Below, in pieces: positions 49,089 to 59,644 of a DNA stretch of 64,000 nucleotides. The stretch lies in the NCBI GenBank assembly GCA_018417955.1, contig JACTVC010000031.1:124001-188000 (forward strand), written 5' to 3'. Under the pieces are notes generated by a model. That model ran no database searches. It was not told where the DNA came from and saw only the letters and a list, made by a program, of their open reading frames with translations. A program made the position numbers and the translations under genes. This DNA comes from Laccaria trichodermophora. Its lineage: Eukaryota > Basidiomycota > Agaricomycetes > Agaricales > Hydnangiaceae. Position 1 is the first letter of the stretch, and each line of letters starts with the position of its first letter.

Positions 49089-50404
49089 CATCAAAAATAA
49101 CATTCGTATTCACGCCAACGTCCGCAAGAGCTACAAAATAATGGTGTCAGTGACGAAGGGCAAATCGAATAGTCAACTTACCCGCATTCCCGATCTTTCC
49201 AAGGTTCGACGGCGTCCCGCCAGCCGCCAAATCACCAGGCATCATCCCACTTCCAGCAGCACCAGCAACCGCCCCTCCAAACGGCGCAAGTCCACCAAAA
49301 GGCTTGCGAGGCGTCCTCGTAGGGTGATCAGAGTCCTAAACTGCAACATCAGCGAACTCATCCAACCACATATTAAAAAAAGCATACAGAATCATCTCCA
49401 CCCATCCCCATCCACCATCCCAGCTCAGCCCCAGACGCACTCCACCCAAGCCCTCTTCCCTTCCCAGACTTCCCATGATACTGCCCACCCCTCCCCCCAT
49501 TCCTTCCACCAGCCTGTTTAGCCGGGGGCTTGGGCGCCATCTCCTCCAACGGCGGCGGAATCGCATAATTAATCTTCTGCCGCTGCCTCAAAGCATACGG
49601 CTTCCCATCGCCGCCCTCTTCTTCCGGCTCAGGCTCAGGTTCACGCTCAGGCTCCAGTTCCAAGTCGTCCGACGATTCATGCGGTGCGTCGTCGATGGAC
49701 CCGTCGGCGTCCGCTGAGCCTGGTGAAGACGTGTTGTGCACGTAGATGTCTTCTTGTTCCATGCGCGCATTACGCCGTGTGAGTCTGCGGGTACGTTGGG
49801 AAGGGCCAGAGGGGCGTTGAGGCATCGATGATGATCCGTTGGGTTTGGGAGTGGGTTTCTTCATCCGGCTGCGTGTCGAGTATCGTGTGTTGTTATTCAC
49901 CTTCTCGTCCTCGTCAGTGACGATGAACCCGTCTAGACGCCTCTTCCTAGCTCGCAGGGGATACCTCCCGATAGGTGCCTCGTCCTCATCTTCATCCTCC
50001 TCCGAATGCTGACGCTTTACTCTCACATTGTCGTTGAACATGTTTTCGGCACCACCATTCCCATCGTCCTCGCTCGTCGTCTCCACATACGTCTTCTTTA
50101 CTATCCTCCTCCCTCGACTGGTCGTCTGAAACTCGACAGGCGGCGCTGGCTCTTCCTCCTCCTCTGGCTCAGGCCCGCCCATGTCCATCGACTTTTCACT
50201 TGCATGGTACTCTGAGCCCGATGGACCTACACTGTCGCTGTTCGTGCGATGTCTCGATGAGCGACGAAGAAGGGGGCCGGCGGCCATAGGCGGTAGCTTG
50301 ATGACGAGGTGAGGTTGTTGGTCAGGAATCGAGTTGTGAGAAAAGAGGTCGTTGAGTGGCGGGTTGAACGAGTCTCCCAAATTTGTCGAGTCAGGTTGGT
50401 GCAT
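49089..50404 (-). pseudogene. Truncated 5' copy of the YTA7-type gene
   Basis: From ATG at 50404 (MHQPDSTNLGD) the first exon is open to about 49375, then the intron, the second exon (TPRKPFGGLAPF region) and the start of the third (VNTNV) can be followed until homology ends at 49089. Only the acidic, RGR-rich N terminus is encoded; both AAA domains and the bromodomain are absent. Small in-frame changes relative to block A (for example an added A after EEM, and one E fewer in the acidic run) show it has drifted while staying open. A truncated product is possible but unproven. Confidence 0.85.
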
Positions 50405-50830
50405 CAAAGAAGGGCCGAAAACAGCGCCAGACGAGGCTTGTCCGTCGTCGTCGGCGATGATGGTATGGTCGCCGTCGTCGTGCAGGTCGTTGAGCAGGAT
50501 GCCTTTTGCTCGTTGGTCAGTGTAGAGTTTGTTTGAATGTCCCACCGTGTCTCGCAGAAAGTGGCAGTGTTGTTTGTCCGTGTTTCTCTCTGCCTCATGG
50601 ATCAAACCTTGCCCCCAAACAAGGACCGGAAACAGCGCCGGGTGGTGCTTGTCCGTCGTCGTCGATGCTCGCCGTCGTCGCGCAGGTCGGTGAGCAGGAT
50701 TCCCTTTGCTCGTCGGTCAGTGTGTGGAATTTGTTTGAATGTCCCACCGTGTTTCGCAGAAAGTGGCGGTATTGTTTGTCCGTATTGATCTCTGCCTCAT
50801 GGATCATCTCTTCAAACCTTGCTCCCAAAC
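50405..50830 (-). repeat. Tandem units of about 200 bp, block B version
   Basis: This is the inverted counterpart of 20571-20990. The proximal unit has lost GAGATGATCCATGAG-type sequence near 50603. Confidence 0.65.
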
Positions 50831-51570
50831 CCCACTCACTTGTGCGCCATTCTCTCCCTCACAATCCGCCACCTCCTGCATCTTTCGTGGTTTGAACTTT
50901 CCTGCGGGTTTGCTTCCCAGAGTATTCTCTGAAATTCAACGAGAAGCGTAGATAGGAGTTTGGAAAATCTAAGAAAATGGGATAGACGTTGACAGCAACG
51001 TTTCAGCAGATGATGGAGGTTTGGAGCAAGGGGAATTCTGTGTTTTCGCCCACTTTTCGTTGCTCAGCATTTCATGAGGGTTCGTGCAGTTTGTGACCGC
51101 TGTGACACGTTACCTCACTATTTCCAATTTAGGTGCACCGAACCTGCACAGGTCTCTTCCAGAATGACTGCCATTCTGTGACGAAACGAGAAAAGAACTC
51201 GTGCGGGTTATCTTGCATTTAAGGAGCAAAGCTTTACATATATATTTTTTGCCGAAGACTGACCTACGGAATCGATATCCTGGATTCACGTTCCTGTCGT
51301 CCGACGTTTCTCAGTTGTTTCTCACCGTCAAACATAAATATGCCGCTTTGCTTTGACTGCACTTCGCTCTCTTCCATATATTGGCGTGAAAGGCACGAAA
51401 AAGAGGTGCCCCTCATGGTCTCAAAGATGTCCATACTTAATATCCAATCCCGAAAATACAGTTTACTTTCTAAACTAGTTGGTCCATGGTATCAGGCAGC
51501 CCCAGTTATCGACTAAACAAAACCCAGTTCCCGTCGGGCCACAGTCAAAAACACACGATTGGGGGGGACC

Positions 51571-52121
51571 TCAACCCTCCAATAAAACGACTTGAACACC
51601 CTTATCTTTCGGCATCATCAGCAACTCCGCGTCGAACGCAACCTAGATTCAAAACTCTCAGTCATGATTTACCCCGCAAAAAGAATTGACCACTATCACC
51701 TTCTTCTGTCGTTTAGCTGCGCGCAGCGTTCCATTCAGCGCTTCAACTTGTTGCATGAATTGGAAAAAAAGTAATCATAAGCCGTTGAAGGACCAAAAGA
51801 AGAAGTAACGCACGGGTATTCGCAGTCTTGTCAAACAACACTCCATATGCAACCGAATATTTCCCATCTGTATTGGTGGTTCCATGTTCTTTGATAGCAT
51901 CTGGACAAAATATAAGTTTATTCAGCATTGGGCGCCTAGCGCAGAATCAAATCCGACTCCCGAGCGAACCTTTCAAAATGTCAATCTCATGAGATGTGTT
52001 CAACACTGCGGACAGGTGAGTAAATTCGTTATTATAGTAGACCTGTTTATTGACGTACTTTCGTGCAAATGCGAGTTGTCTTGGGAAAGTTAAGGAGGCG
52101 TGTGGGTTCTGGATCGGCCAT
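51571..52121 (-). pseudogene. Costars-domain gene, block B copy with N-terminal frameshift
   Basis: ATG at 52121 is kept (MADPEP), but one extra base soon after (CCCACACG against CCCAACG in block A) shifts the frame into a stop. The later exons are fully open (SHEIDILK, DAIKEHGTTNTDGKYSVAYG, EALNGTLRAAKRQKK, VAFDAELLMMPKD), and differences from copy A there are mostly silent. The domain may still be made from another start, so the gene might not be dead. Confidence 0.65.
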
Positions 52122-52379
52122 CTAATCTGAATCTGATCTGTGGTGTTTGATCACGTGCCACACTTCACTTGCGAAATTGTTCTGTCGCTTCAACCACCAC
52201 TTCATGATTAAACCCGGCCCCAGTTGTCTACGGAGCCTCTTGTTGAACGTTCCAACGTGTAACGCAGTGCCCAGCGCTCAGATTTTGTTCTAGATGTGCA
52301 GAACGTTGAAGAATCGACGGTCACGGGAATCCGAGTCTGCCAAAATATGGTAATTAATCGCTTCTGCTGCTGAATTTGC

Positions 52380-53414
52380 TCAATCTCTAAAAGGTTCCTT
52401 ATATATATATACATAGGCATTCCCGAAGAGAATTATAAAATCCAACAAGTACGTCGTGACTATTATATTTATAAAGCGGGAATGGAGTGACCTCCTGCAG
52501 TAACGAAACGCCTGCCACCTCGATTGAAGCAGCGTCGCCACTGGTTGACCCACAAAAGTTGCGGGAAAGCCCCAGTTTTGTGTGGGCACAGTAGCTTGCA
52601 GTTCATCTATCCTGTGTTCGCCTTCCTGGCTTCATATCGTGTTTGGCCCTGTTGGCCCTCTACATCAGCAGCGGCTATCAAGTTTTACTTGATTCAACAT
52701 ACATTGCTTCCAACAGGACTCCATGCTCCGAGTCTGTCTATGGATAGTTTAACTCGCGTTAGCCAAGGCCAGGCGATCACTGAAGTCAGCACACCTGAGC
52801 TAAGTAGTGGGCGTTCTTAATGGTTGTGGTGTAATGGATAACCTCATCCCTGTACTCCGAATCCCACAGGAACGAAAGCCAACCTCTATCCTCGATATTA
52901 TCCGCTGACCTGTATGGACTGGTGAGTGTGCAATTCCAACCTCATCGACTCGGAAATAGGGATCACTTGACATTGTTTCGCAAAGTATTTCTTCGCATCT
53001 AGCGAGAGTGCCTGGCGTCATAACATCATCAAACTTCTCCAAAATGTCCAGCGCTCTACTTTTCCGTTGCTTTGCCCGGAAAAGCCGGTTTTTTGGCGTC
53101 CACTTGGGAAGTTTTGATTGAACGTCTAGCGGCGCCAAAGAACGTCCGACTCGCTTCAATGTCGAAGGATCCGGAAATGAATGGTGGGTTACTGGCGCAT
53201 TATGGTTGGTGATGGGCGCATTATGGTTGATGACGGGCCCGTTATGGTTAGTGACGGGGGCACTATAATTGGTGACGGGGGCGTAATGGGTGATTGCGTC
53301 TCCACCAACGTTTGTGACTTGCGATTGTCCAGCAATTGTAACATTCTGGCTGTTGTCAAACATCACGAACAAAAAAACCGTCCAGACTCCAGATAGCAAA
53401 AGTAGGGGGATCAT
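52380..53414 (-). CDS. Membrane protein with NVGGD motif and seven-residue repeats (intact copy)
   Basis: From ATG at 53414 a hydrophobic N-terminal helix (IPLLLLSGVWTVFLFVMF) is followed by DNSQNVTIAGQSQVTNVGGD, then five seven-residue repeats of the A-P-V-T-N-H-N type (53282-53178). A basic segment (KWTPKNRLFRAKQRKSR) and helical text (ALDILEKFDDVMTPGTLARC) follow. Splicing then gives SADNIEDRGWLSFLWDSEY, HYTTTIKNAHYLAQ, TDSEHGVLLEAMIDELQ and PTQNWGFPATFVGQPVATLL. The end at 52380 is the end of the open frame and may instead hide a last intron. The gene is divergent from the kinase-like gene (374 bp apart) in both blocks. Family unknown; Thr/Asn-rich NVTI..NVGGD motifs are frequent in Agaricomycete proteins. 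Confidence 0.65.
53178..53282 (-). repeat. 21-bp coding tandem repeat, 5 units (copy B)
   Basis: Five in-frame units encode APVTNYS, APVTNHN, GPVINHN, APITNHN and APVTHHS. Copy A lacks one unit. Confidence 0.9.
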
Positions 53415-53787
53415 TACAGCCCATCGGCGTTCAAAAACGTGGATTTATAGCATCACTTAGCTTTATCGAGGTGAATCGTAACCAGGAATGCGACAGTTGG
53501 GCGTCAAGTTCATTGTTCTCAAATGAGTCCGCCAAGATTCCGCTGAAGACAACTGCCAACAGCTGCCAACGGACTGAATTCGTTCTTGAGGCCTGAGGGT
53601 CCAACAGGGTCCAACTGAAAGAACCCGGCAAGTCATTGTTTTTGGTTCCGTTTTGGTTCCGTCTGGTTCCGTTGATACGTAAGTCCGTCCAGGTACATAT
53701 TGACACTGATGTGTGGGGGTGTTTGGTCCTACCTACCTGTCGTCTTGCACCGACCTTATACCTTGTTATTGTTATACCCTCAGTCCC

Positions 53788-55099
53788 ATGGCTGGAGACA
53801 CCCTCTTCAAAGACGAGATCTGGTGGCGAGACCACCAAGTATGGCTCGACGAACGCGGCTACAAGCTTCGAGCAAGACTCACTCCTGGTTGGGTTCCGTC
53901 TTGGCTCGGAAAAGGAAAGGGTGTTCGGCGGCATAAGTGTGAAGACTATCAATATGAAATGGTAAGGTCGTTTATATTTTCCACCAATTGCCTTCGTCAC
54001 TTTTTGTGCAGCATCCCAGCGTACAGGATGCACTTCGAAAAGACAACAATCAGAGGGTCATTTTGAAGAAGATCAACACAACCGAATACCCGAACGAACA
54101 AGGAATCGCAACGTACTTCTCCTCAAAAGAACTTGCGGATATACCTGAAAATCACTGTGTGCCGATATTGGAAATATTGCACATTCCGGATGAAGAGCAT
54201 GTCATTCTTCTTGTCATGCCTCTGTTACACCATTGCTTGAAGCCACCTCTCGAGACGGTGGGAGAAGTCGTTGAATTCTTCAGACAGGTATTTGAGGTGA
54301 GCGCCCTTGACCCTTTTTGATTACACGAATGCTTATGAAGTTGCGCAAAGGGTATACATTTTATGCATCAGCACAGAATTGCCCACCGGTACGCATCACA
54401 AGCTATCATATACCCGACGATATTTATATTCGCTTTGAAGTGACTGTCATGGACCCAACATTCTGATGAACGCTGACGCGATGTACCCTTCCGGGTTTCA
54501 CGCTGTAAAGCAAGATATGCCCCCCAATTGGAAGGGGAAAGCGAAGCACTTTTCTCGCACAGAACGCCCACCCAAGTATTACTTGATCGACTTCGGGCTC
54601 TCGGTTCGCTTTCACCCTGACGAATCTGCTCCGCGGGCGCGAGTGATTCGGGGAGGCGACCGCGACTACCCCCCCGAACTCCTGGATCGGGATGTCGAAT
54701 ATGACCCATTTCCGACCGACGTCTTTTATCTGGGCAATGTAATCAAACATGAATTTACAGAGGTGCGATTTTTTGGGGATTGATCTTTTTCATCTGTCAT
54801 TAAAGCTTTATATAAAGGGGAGTAATTATATTCACAGCACGAAAAAATTGGGATTTGAGTTTCTGGAAGGCCTAGCTGCTGACATGACGAACCCGGATCC
54901 ATTGAAACGACCTTCAATGGACGAGGTCGTGAGTCGGTTTCGAGAAATCCAGCAGGGGCTATCTTCGTGGAAATTGAGGCAGAGGGTTGTTCGTTCCGAC
55001 GAGTTTTTTCTAAATACAATATTCAGGAGTACAAGGCACTTGGGTAGAACACTGGTGTACATTGTTAAACGGATTCCCCCGCTTCCCAGACAACAATGA
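53788..55099 (+). CDS. Protein kinase-like protein, copy B
   Basis: The structure is as in copy A: WWRDHQVWLDERGYKL near the start, VILKKI, FRQVFE joined to GIHFMHQHRIAHRD across an intron, CHGPNILMNAD, YYLIDFGLSVRF, LLDRDVEYDPFPTDVFYLG and a C-terminal LKRPSMDEVVSRFREIQ to PLPRQQ. HRD, the catalytic-loop Asn and DFG are present. The AG that precedes LYIKGSNYIH is intact here. Differences from copy A are mostly silent or conservative, so both copies may be functional. Substrate and role are unknown. Confidence 0.75.
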
Positions 55100-55432
55100 T
55101 AATCATTTGGGCGTCTTTTTCAACTTCGCATGTCGAAATTTAAATCCGATGTAGTCTCACTTATAGATTTGTCTCGGGCGAAACGGTCGCTGCTACGATA
55201 CAAAACGGTATAAAATTGGTGAGCCACAACATCTTGGCCTTATACGGAGCTTTCAACACGTTTTTGAGTAACACTCAGGAGCGGCCATCATGATCTCCTG
55301 AAATGGTAGGTTAAATCCTGAAGGCCGGAACGTAAACTTGCATTCAAGAATAAAAGTTTGATAACGAATCACGTAAAATCAGCGTGATCTAATTGTAGTA
55401 CATACTGTGTTCAACTCTGCTTGTAAAAATCT

Positions 55433-56912
55433 TTAGCGCTCGGAGCTCGACGAGCCTTTCCACAAGTAGTCCTCGTTGGCAAGGAATCCGCGTTGATCGA
55501 AGGTAACCCCTTCGTGAGACAGAAGGGTAATTTTCTGGTTGACTTTTGTCCCAGTTTTGGCTGTCGGACCCCATTCACCAATAAATCCACCAATATAAAG
55601 GTTAGACGCGATGACACGATGGCATGGAACGTAAGGCGCGAATGGGTTATTTCTCAACGCGTTGCCGACTGACAATCGTCAACAAACAATCATTTGACAA
55701 TCCCCCTACCATACAAAACGTACCAGAACGAGGCGAGCCACCGACAGCCAATGAAAGATCTTTATAGGTGGTCACCCGACCACAAGGAACGGAGAGTGTG
55801 TAGTCGTACACGGCCCATTGATGGGGTGTCATTTTCTAAAGATGAAATGAATTTATTTTGCCTTCGAAATTATGGAGCAGCCGTGTCACCTTTCCCGTAT
55901 CCGTTTTAAATGCAGCACGCTGCAAATCATCAACTGGTGATAAGGAGCGACACGCTGCACGCGTGTAACTACTACATTTGGGTATCCTTTCAACACGGCA
56001 CAACATGCGCGACACATCTCCGAGATTTCACCGATCACTATCCATGTCGCCGACTCACATGCACATTCCGGACCGATGGGCGACATGCATACGTCATCGA
56101 TCGCCAGATCTAGGTACGATATCCTTCACGCAAACCCAGCGACCTTTGATTATTTCGCCGACTTTTCATCGTTTTTGTTTTACTATATACCTTATGACCT
56201 TTCCTGCTCCTTTTATCTTCAATATTTCAAATTCTCCCTTCTTGGTTGTTTCGATTTATTTACATTTTTTTTGCGTATAAAAACCATGTACTCTACTAGT
56301 AAAAGAACAAGTTCTCTTCACCACAGTTTACTTCTCATCTTTCTACTAAGAAATCGCCTTAGTTGTCGTTCTCGTTCTAAATTCGTCGCTCACATCGTCA
56401 TTACGGCTATCGCCCTCAAAGCTCGTCACGCACATTGTTGGTGCGTTTTTATTTGCACGTTAAACTTCAAATACGTGTCGGCGATCATACTCATACACCA
56501 TCAACAACTGTTTCACGCGTCGTCGTCGCCAACGTCGCTCTCTCTCTCTCTCTCTATCAGTTTGTCGCTTTGACTATATTTTTGTAGGGTTCGTGTCGAC
56601 GACATCTCTCTCTACTCAAGAAAGGCCAAGGGACCTCAACCGCACTTTCAGAAGCCATCCACTACAACGCTAACATCTTTCTCTTATTTTCTTATAGGAG
56701 GTTTAGGTGTACTTAGGATTTTTACTAAGTCTACTCCGTTGTAGGCGCATCACTGGAAAGTAGATGTCCTTCTCCGTCAACCCGACTTTGTATCGAGGTT
56801 CTGCTTCAAGTTCCTTTGTCGTTAAAACGGCCCCTGATTGGAAAGAGTATTGTTTATCTTTGCAAATGGGGTCGTATGCGAGTTTATCTTTTTGAACTTT
56901 TGCGAGTGGCAT
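55433..56912 (-). pseudogene. MGMT gene copy broken by a solo LTR
   Basis: Exon 1 starts at 56912 (MPLAKVQKDKLAYDP) and stays open to FPV, where the 815-bp LTR enters. Coding text resumes at about 55930 and continues with the PHQWAVYDYTLSVPCGRV and PCHRVIAS regions to 55433. Exons 2 and 3 are nearly identical to the intact gene at 14014-14682. The LTR introduces stops, so a normal protein is not expected. Confidence 0.88.
55938..56752. mobile_element. Solo LTR, 815 bp
   Basis: It begins TGATAAGGAGCG and ends GGCGCATCA (TG...CA), flanked by CTGG at 55934-55937 and 56753-56756. Block A (14.18 kb) has the single uninterrupted site. A TATAAAA lies at 56276-56282 and a CT microsatellite near 56540-56560. 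The sequence is unrelated to the LTRs of the Ty3-type element at 33.5 kb. No internal region is present, so it arose by LTR-LTR recombination. Confidence 0.85.
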
Positions 56913-57203
56913 CACGAAATTGGTGCACTAGGCAAGCTGGAAGAGAAGCAGGTGGTAATTGGTCGGTTAGTTTGAGTCACTTGCCGCAGCCCAGTACAAC
57001 TCCGACAACTCCGACTACACGTGTTTGTTCAAGGACTCACTTGCTCTCGCACAAGCCACTCTGTTGTTGACCATACTATCATTCATTGCACTCCTTCAAG
57101 AAGCGGTTGCACATTGCGAAGTGGGAATGTTTTTTCTCTCGAAGAATTGATGAAGGAAATTTAACAAAAAAGAGACAGAAGATCAACAGAAGATACGAGA
57201 AAC

Positions 57204-58685
57204 ATGTCAGGACCTCTTGATAACTCCGAGAATGCGAAGACAAAAAATGGTTTACTCCTGCAAATCGCCGCTTTAGAATCGGAAATAGCGCAAACTCAAG
57301 CCGTTCTTCTTGACCAACAAGAGCAGCATCGACGTTTGGGCTCACAATTAAACTCTCTATCCACGATCAATCAACTTCCAGCAGAGATAAAGACCGAGAT
57401 ATTCCACAAGACTTTAGGCCCGCTACCTGGTATCAAGTTTACTGAGGAGGAGGAAGGGGAAACTCCCCTCTTTATAGGCAAAATTTGCCAGAGTTTCAGA
57501 TATTTCGTTTGGTCGACCCCAATCCTTTGGACTGCTATACGCCTTCGGCTAACAAAAGCTCGCTACGAGGCTCAAACCGAACTTCTTCGTGACTGGCTGT
57601 CTAGAACATCGAATTACCCCATCTCCTTTTCTCTTGACACAGTCGAAGGTTTACCATGGAGGTCTCATCCTCCGGTAGAAATTCTAACTTTACTTGCTTC
57701 CGTCTCGCCGCAATGGAAAGAAGCACGATTATTATCGCCCCACATCGCGTTTCAATGTTTTGACAACATTTCCGCTGTCGGAAAATCACTACCCCTTCTT
57801 ACTGCTGCTTATTTAACATTCGATCGACAGTTAGATTTATCAATGGCTCCACAACTCTCTGTCCTTCATCTCAAAAACTTCAGCCTGCCTGCTGTACTAG
57901 CCCCGTGGCATCAATTGCGGGAGTTATTTACAGACAACTGCCCCCTGGACAAGATCCGTCTAATTTTTTTCAATGTCCCTCAAATAGTTCGCTGCACCGT
58001 TAAAACAATCGCGGCGGGTCCGATTCCGTTACGTATAGACTTAATCCATCAGCAAGTTCTCGTGCTGGCACATCTGGAATATCTCGAACTCGAGTTCTAT
58101 ATCATATACCCTGAAATGAGCTGGATTTTGGAGCAAGTCAAATTTCCCTCTTTGCGTGAGGTCTCCCTCAATGGCCCATTTGGATCCACGCCCGAAGAAA
58201 CCTTCCTCCTCCAAATCGTGAAACCATTTCGTTCCTCGAAACTTTTGGAAGTTTTCGCTCTCTATGATACAAAAAAGTCCTCATACAGCCACGTTTTGAC
58301 TCAGGTTCTCAAAGATATCCCATCGGTCAAAGACTTATCCCTCGGCTTCTGCAAAGAGTCTTCAGGCGACGAGTTTTTCAACGAAACACTCCTACAGCGG
58401 CTCTCCTCTCCTCATGCAGATATTATCCTCCCGAATTTGCAACACTTTTCATACTGTGGCCCCACTGCACTCACTGAACACATGCATTTGTTCCGAGATG
58501 TTCTTGTGAACAGATTCCGGCAGTGCGAATTGCGACTGGTGGACTCTGAACAAAGGACGATATCTCAGATCCAATCAGTGAATGTGACGAGCTTTTCTCA
58601 CTTTGTTATCAGTCCGGATATACAAGAGGATCTGGACACCCTTAGATGCGACGGTCTTCAACTTTCCATTATGCGGCAGACATGA
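57204..58685 (+). CDS. F-box/LRR-like protein (intact copy)
   Basis: The 493-residue single frame has an N-terminal coiled coil (LLLQIAALESEIAQTQAVLL), then an F-box-type helix INQLPAEIKTEIFHKTLGPL (residues about 55-75) and leucine-rich repeats to the end. In F-box proteins the F-box binds Skp1 to form SCF ubiquitin ligases, with LRRs for substrate binding; here this is inferred from layout only. The last seven codons (after LQLSI) come from the joined kinase fragment, so the natural C terminus has been replaced at a duplication junction. The broken partner lies at 26719-28228. Confidence 0.75.
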   Translation: MSGPLDNSENAKTKNGLLLQIAALESEIAQTQAVLLDQQEQHRRLGSQLNSLSTINQLPAEIKTEIFHKTLGPLPGIKFTEEEEGETPLFIGKICQSFRYFVWSTPILWTAIRLRLTKARYEAQTELLRDWLSRTSNYPISFSLDTVEGLPWRSHPPVEILTLLASVSPQWKEARLLSPHIAFQCFDNISAVGKSLPLLTAAYLTFDRQLDLSMAPQLSVLHLKNFSLPAVLAPWHQLRELFTDNCPLDKIRLIFFNVPQIVRCTVKTIAAGPIPLRIDLIHQQVLVLAHLEYLELEFYIIYPEMSWILEQVKFPSLREVSLNGPFGSTPEETFLLQIVKPFRSSKLLEVFALYDTKKSSYSHVLTQVLKDIPSVKDLSLGFCKESSGDEFFNETLLQRLSSPHADIILPNLQHFSYCGPTALTEHMHLFRDVLVNRFRQCELRLVDSEQRTISQIQSVNVTSFSHFVISPDIQEDLDTLRCDGLQLSIMRQT

Positions 58686-59105
58686 CAAACCCCGATCCAC
58701 TGAAGCGGCCTACAATGGACGAGGTTGTGGCAAGGTATGCAGAAGTCCGGCAAGGTCTACCATCATGGAAACTAAGGCAGAGGGTTGCTCGTTCTGACGA
58801 GTTTTTTCTCACTGCAATGTTCAGGGGTACAAGACACTTATGTAAAACGATCCTATATGTTGTCAAACGTATCCCCCCCCTTCCCAAACAGTAGCTACCT
58901 TTTCCTCGCCTCTTTTTACACTAGTAGTTCCTTGCTGGTTTCTCAAATAAATCATCGCTGCGAGCCAACCATGGCATCCATGGAAATTATTAGATATTGC
59001 GATCTACGCGAGTGTATGCTCACTGGTACCTTCGCCATCTTTGGCCTTACGACAGAGCTTTCAACACGTTTTCAGTAACACTCAGGAGCGGGCATCATAA
59101 TTGGC
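58675..59105 (+). pseudogene. Third, partial kinase tail with its 3' flank
   Basis: Frame 58646-58894 reads ADMTNPDPLKRPTMDEVV, SWKLRQRVARSDEFFL and ILYVVKRIPPLPKQ, matching the C-terminal end of the kinase-like proteins at 15.0 and 55.1 kb. The following non-coding DNA to about 59105 (GAGCTTTCAACACGTTTT.CAGTAACACTC) also matches their 3' flank. It is more diverged than copies A and B from each other, so it derives from an older copy. No kinase core is present. Confidence 0.85.
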
Positions 59106-59644
59106 GTTAAACGAAGCACAAAGAACAACGCGGTGTCTTCGAGAAATTGAGACGCCATCGCCTTGAACTTTCCCTTCAGGGAACGGAACTGTTCAAACGC
59201 CTAGAACAACAATAGTTCCCATTTCCCCCCCCCTGTGCAAGTCTGGGCTGCGTACAACTGCATACCCCAACCTAGCTACTCGTGGTAGGACGCCTTGACG
59301 AGTCCGAAGTATCGTTGTGCCATCATGATCAATTATACTGGAGCTCTAGGAGCTCAAGATAGAATGTGGCATAGAGCTGATCGACTCAAATCAGTGATAT
59401 GACAGCGTTGCAGCAGGTGCGCCGTCATCCTAGGGGCAAAAGATGGGGGGTGAGGACTCACGAATATAGAATTGAGACATGAGCACAGTTTAAAACCATC
59501 CTTCCTGCAGATTCATTCCATTTAGATGATAGCTTGTTACTGAGTTGTATGGTACAATAAAAGACACTGCTCACTCCATGAGTAAAAGTAGCGCAATGGC
59601 CTGGGATGAAACTTACCTTCTACATCTATTCGGTTGTATTCCGC
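59106..59644. other. Intergenic, 3' flank of ADE6
   Basis: No gene is seen. Short frames only. Confidence 0.4.

Larger units (their letters stand above)
49089..56980 (-). repeat. Segmental duplication, block B (inverted copy of 13940-22334)
   Basis: This is the reverse complement of block A with the same gene order. The left breakpoint falls inside the AAA ATPase coding sequence, just after GVNTNV. The right one is upstream of MGMT at GAGTCAC. It carries one private insertion, the solo LTR at 55938-56752. Immediately after the block (within about 20 bp) begins the copy of the F-box locus from 26.5 kb, so two duplicated pieces were joined here. Confidence 0.9.

Noticed and set aside
56540..56565. 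CT microsatellite as a separate feature of interest
   Set aside because: It is a short run inside the solo LTR leader region, which is common in such LTRs.
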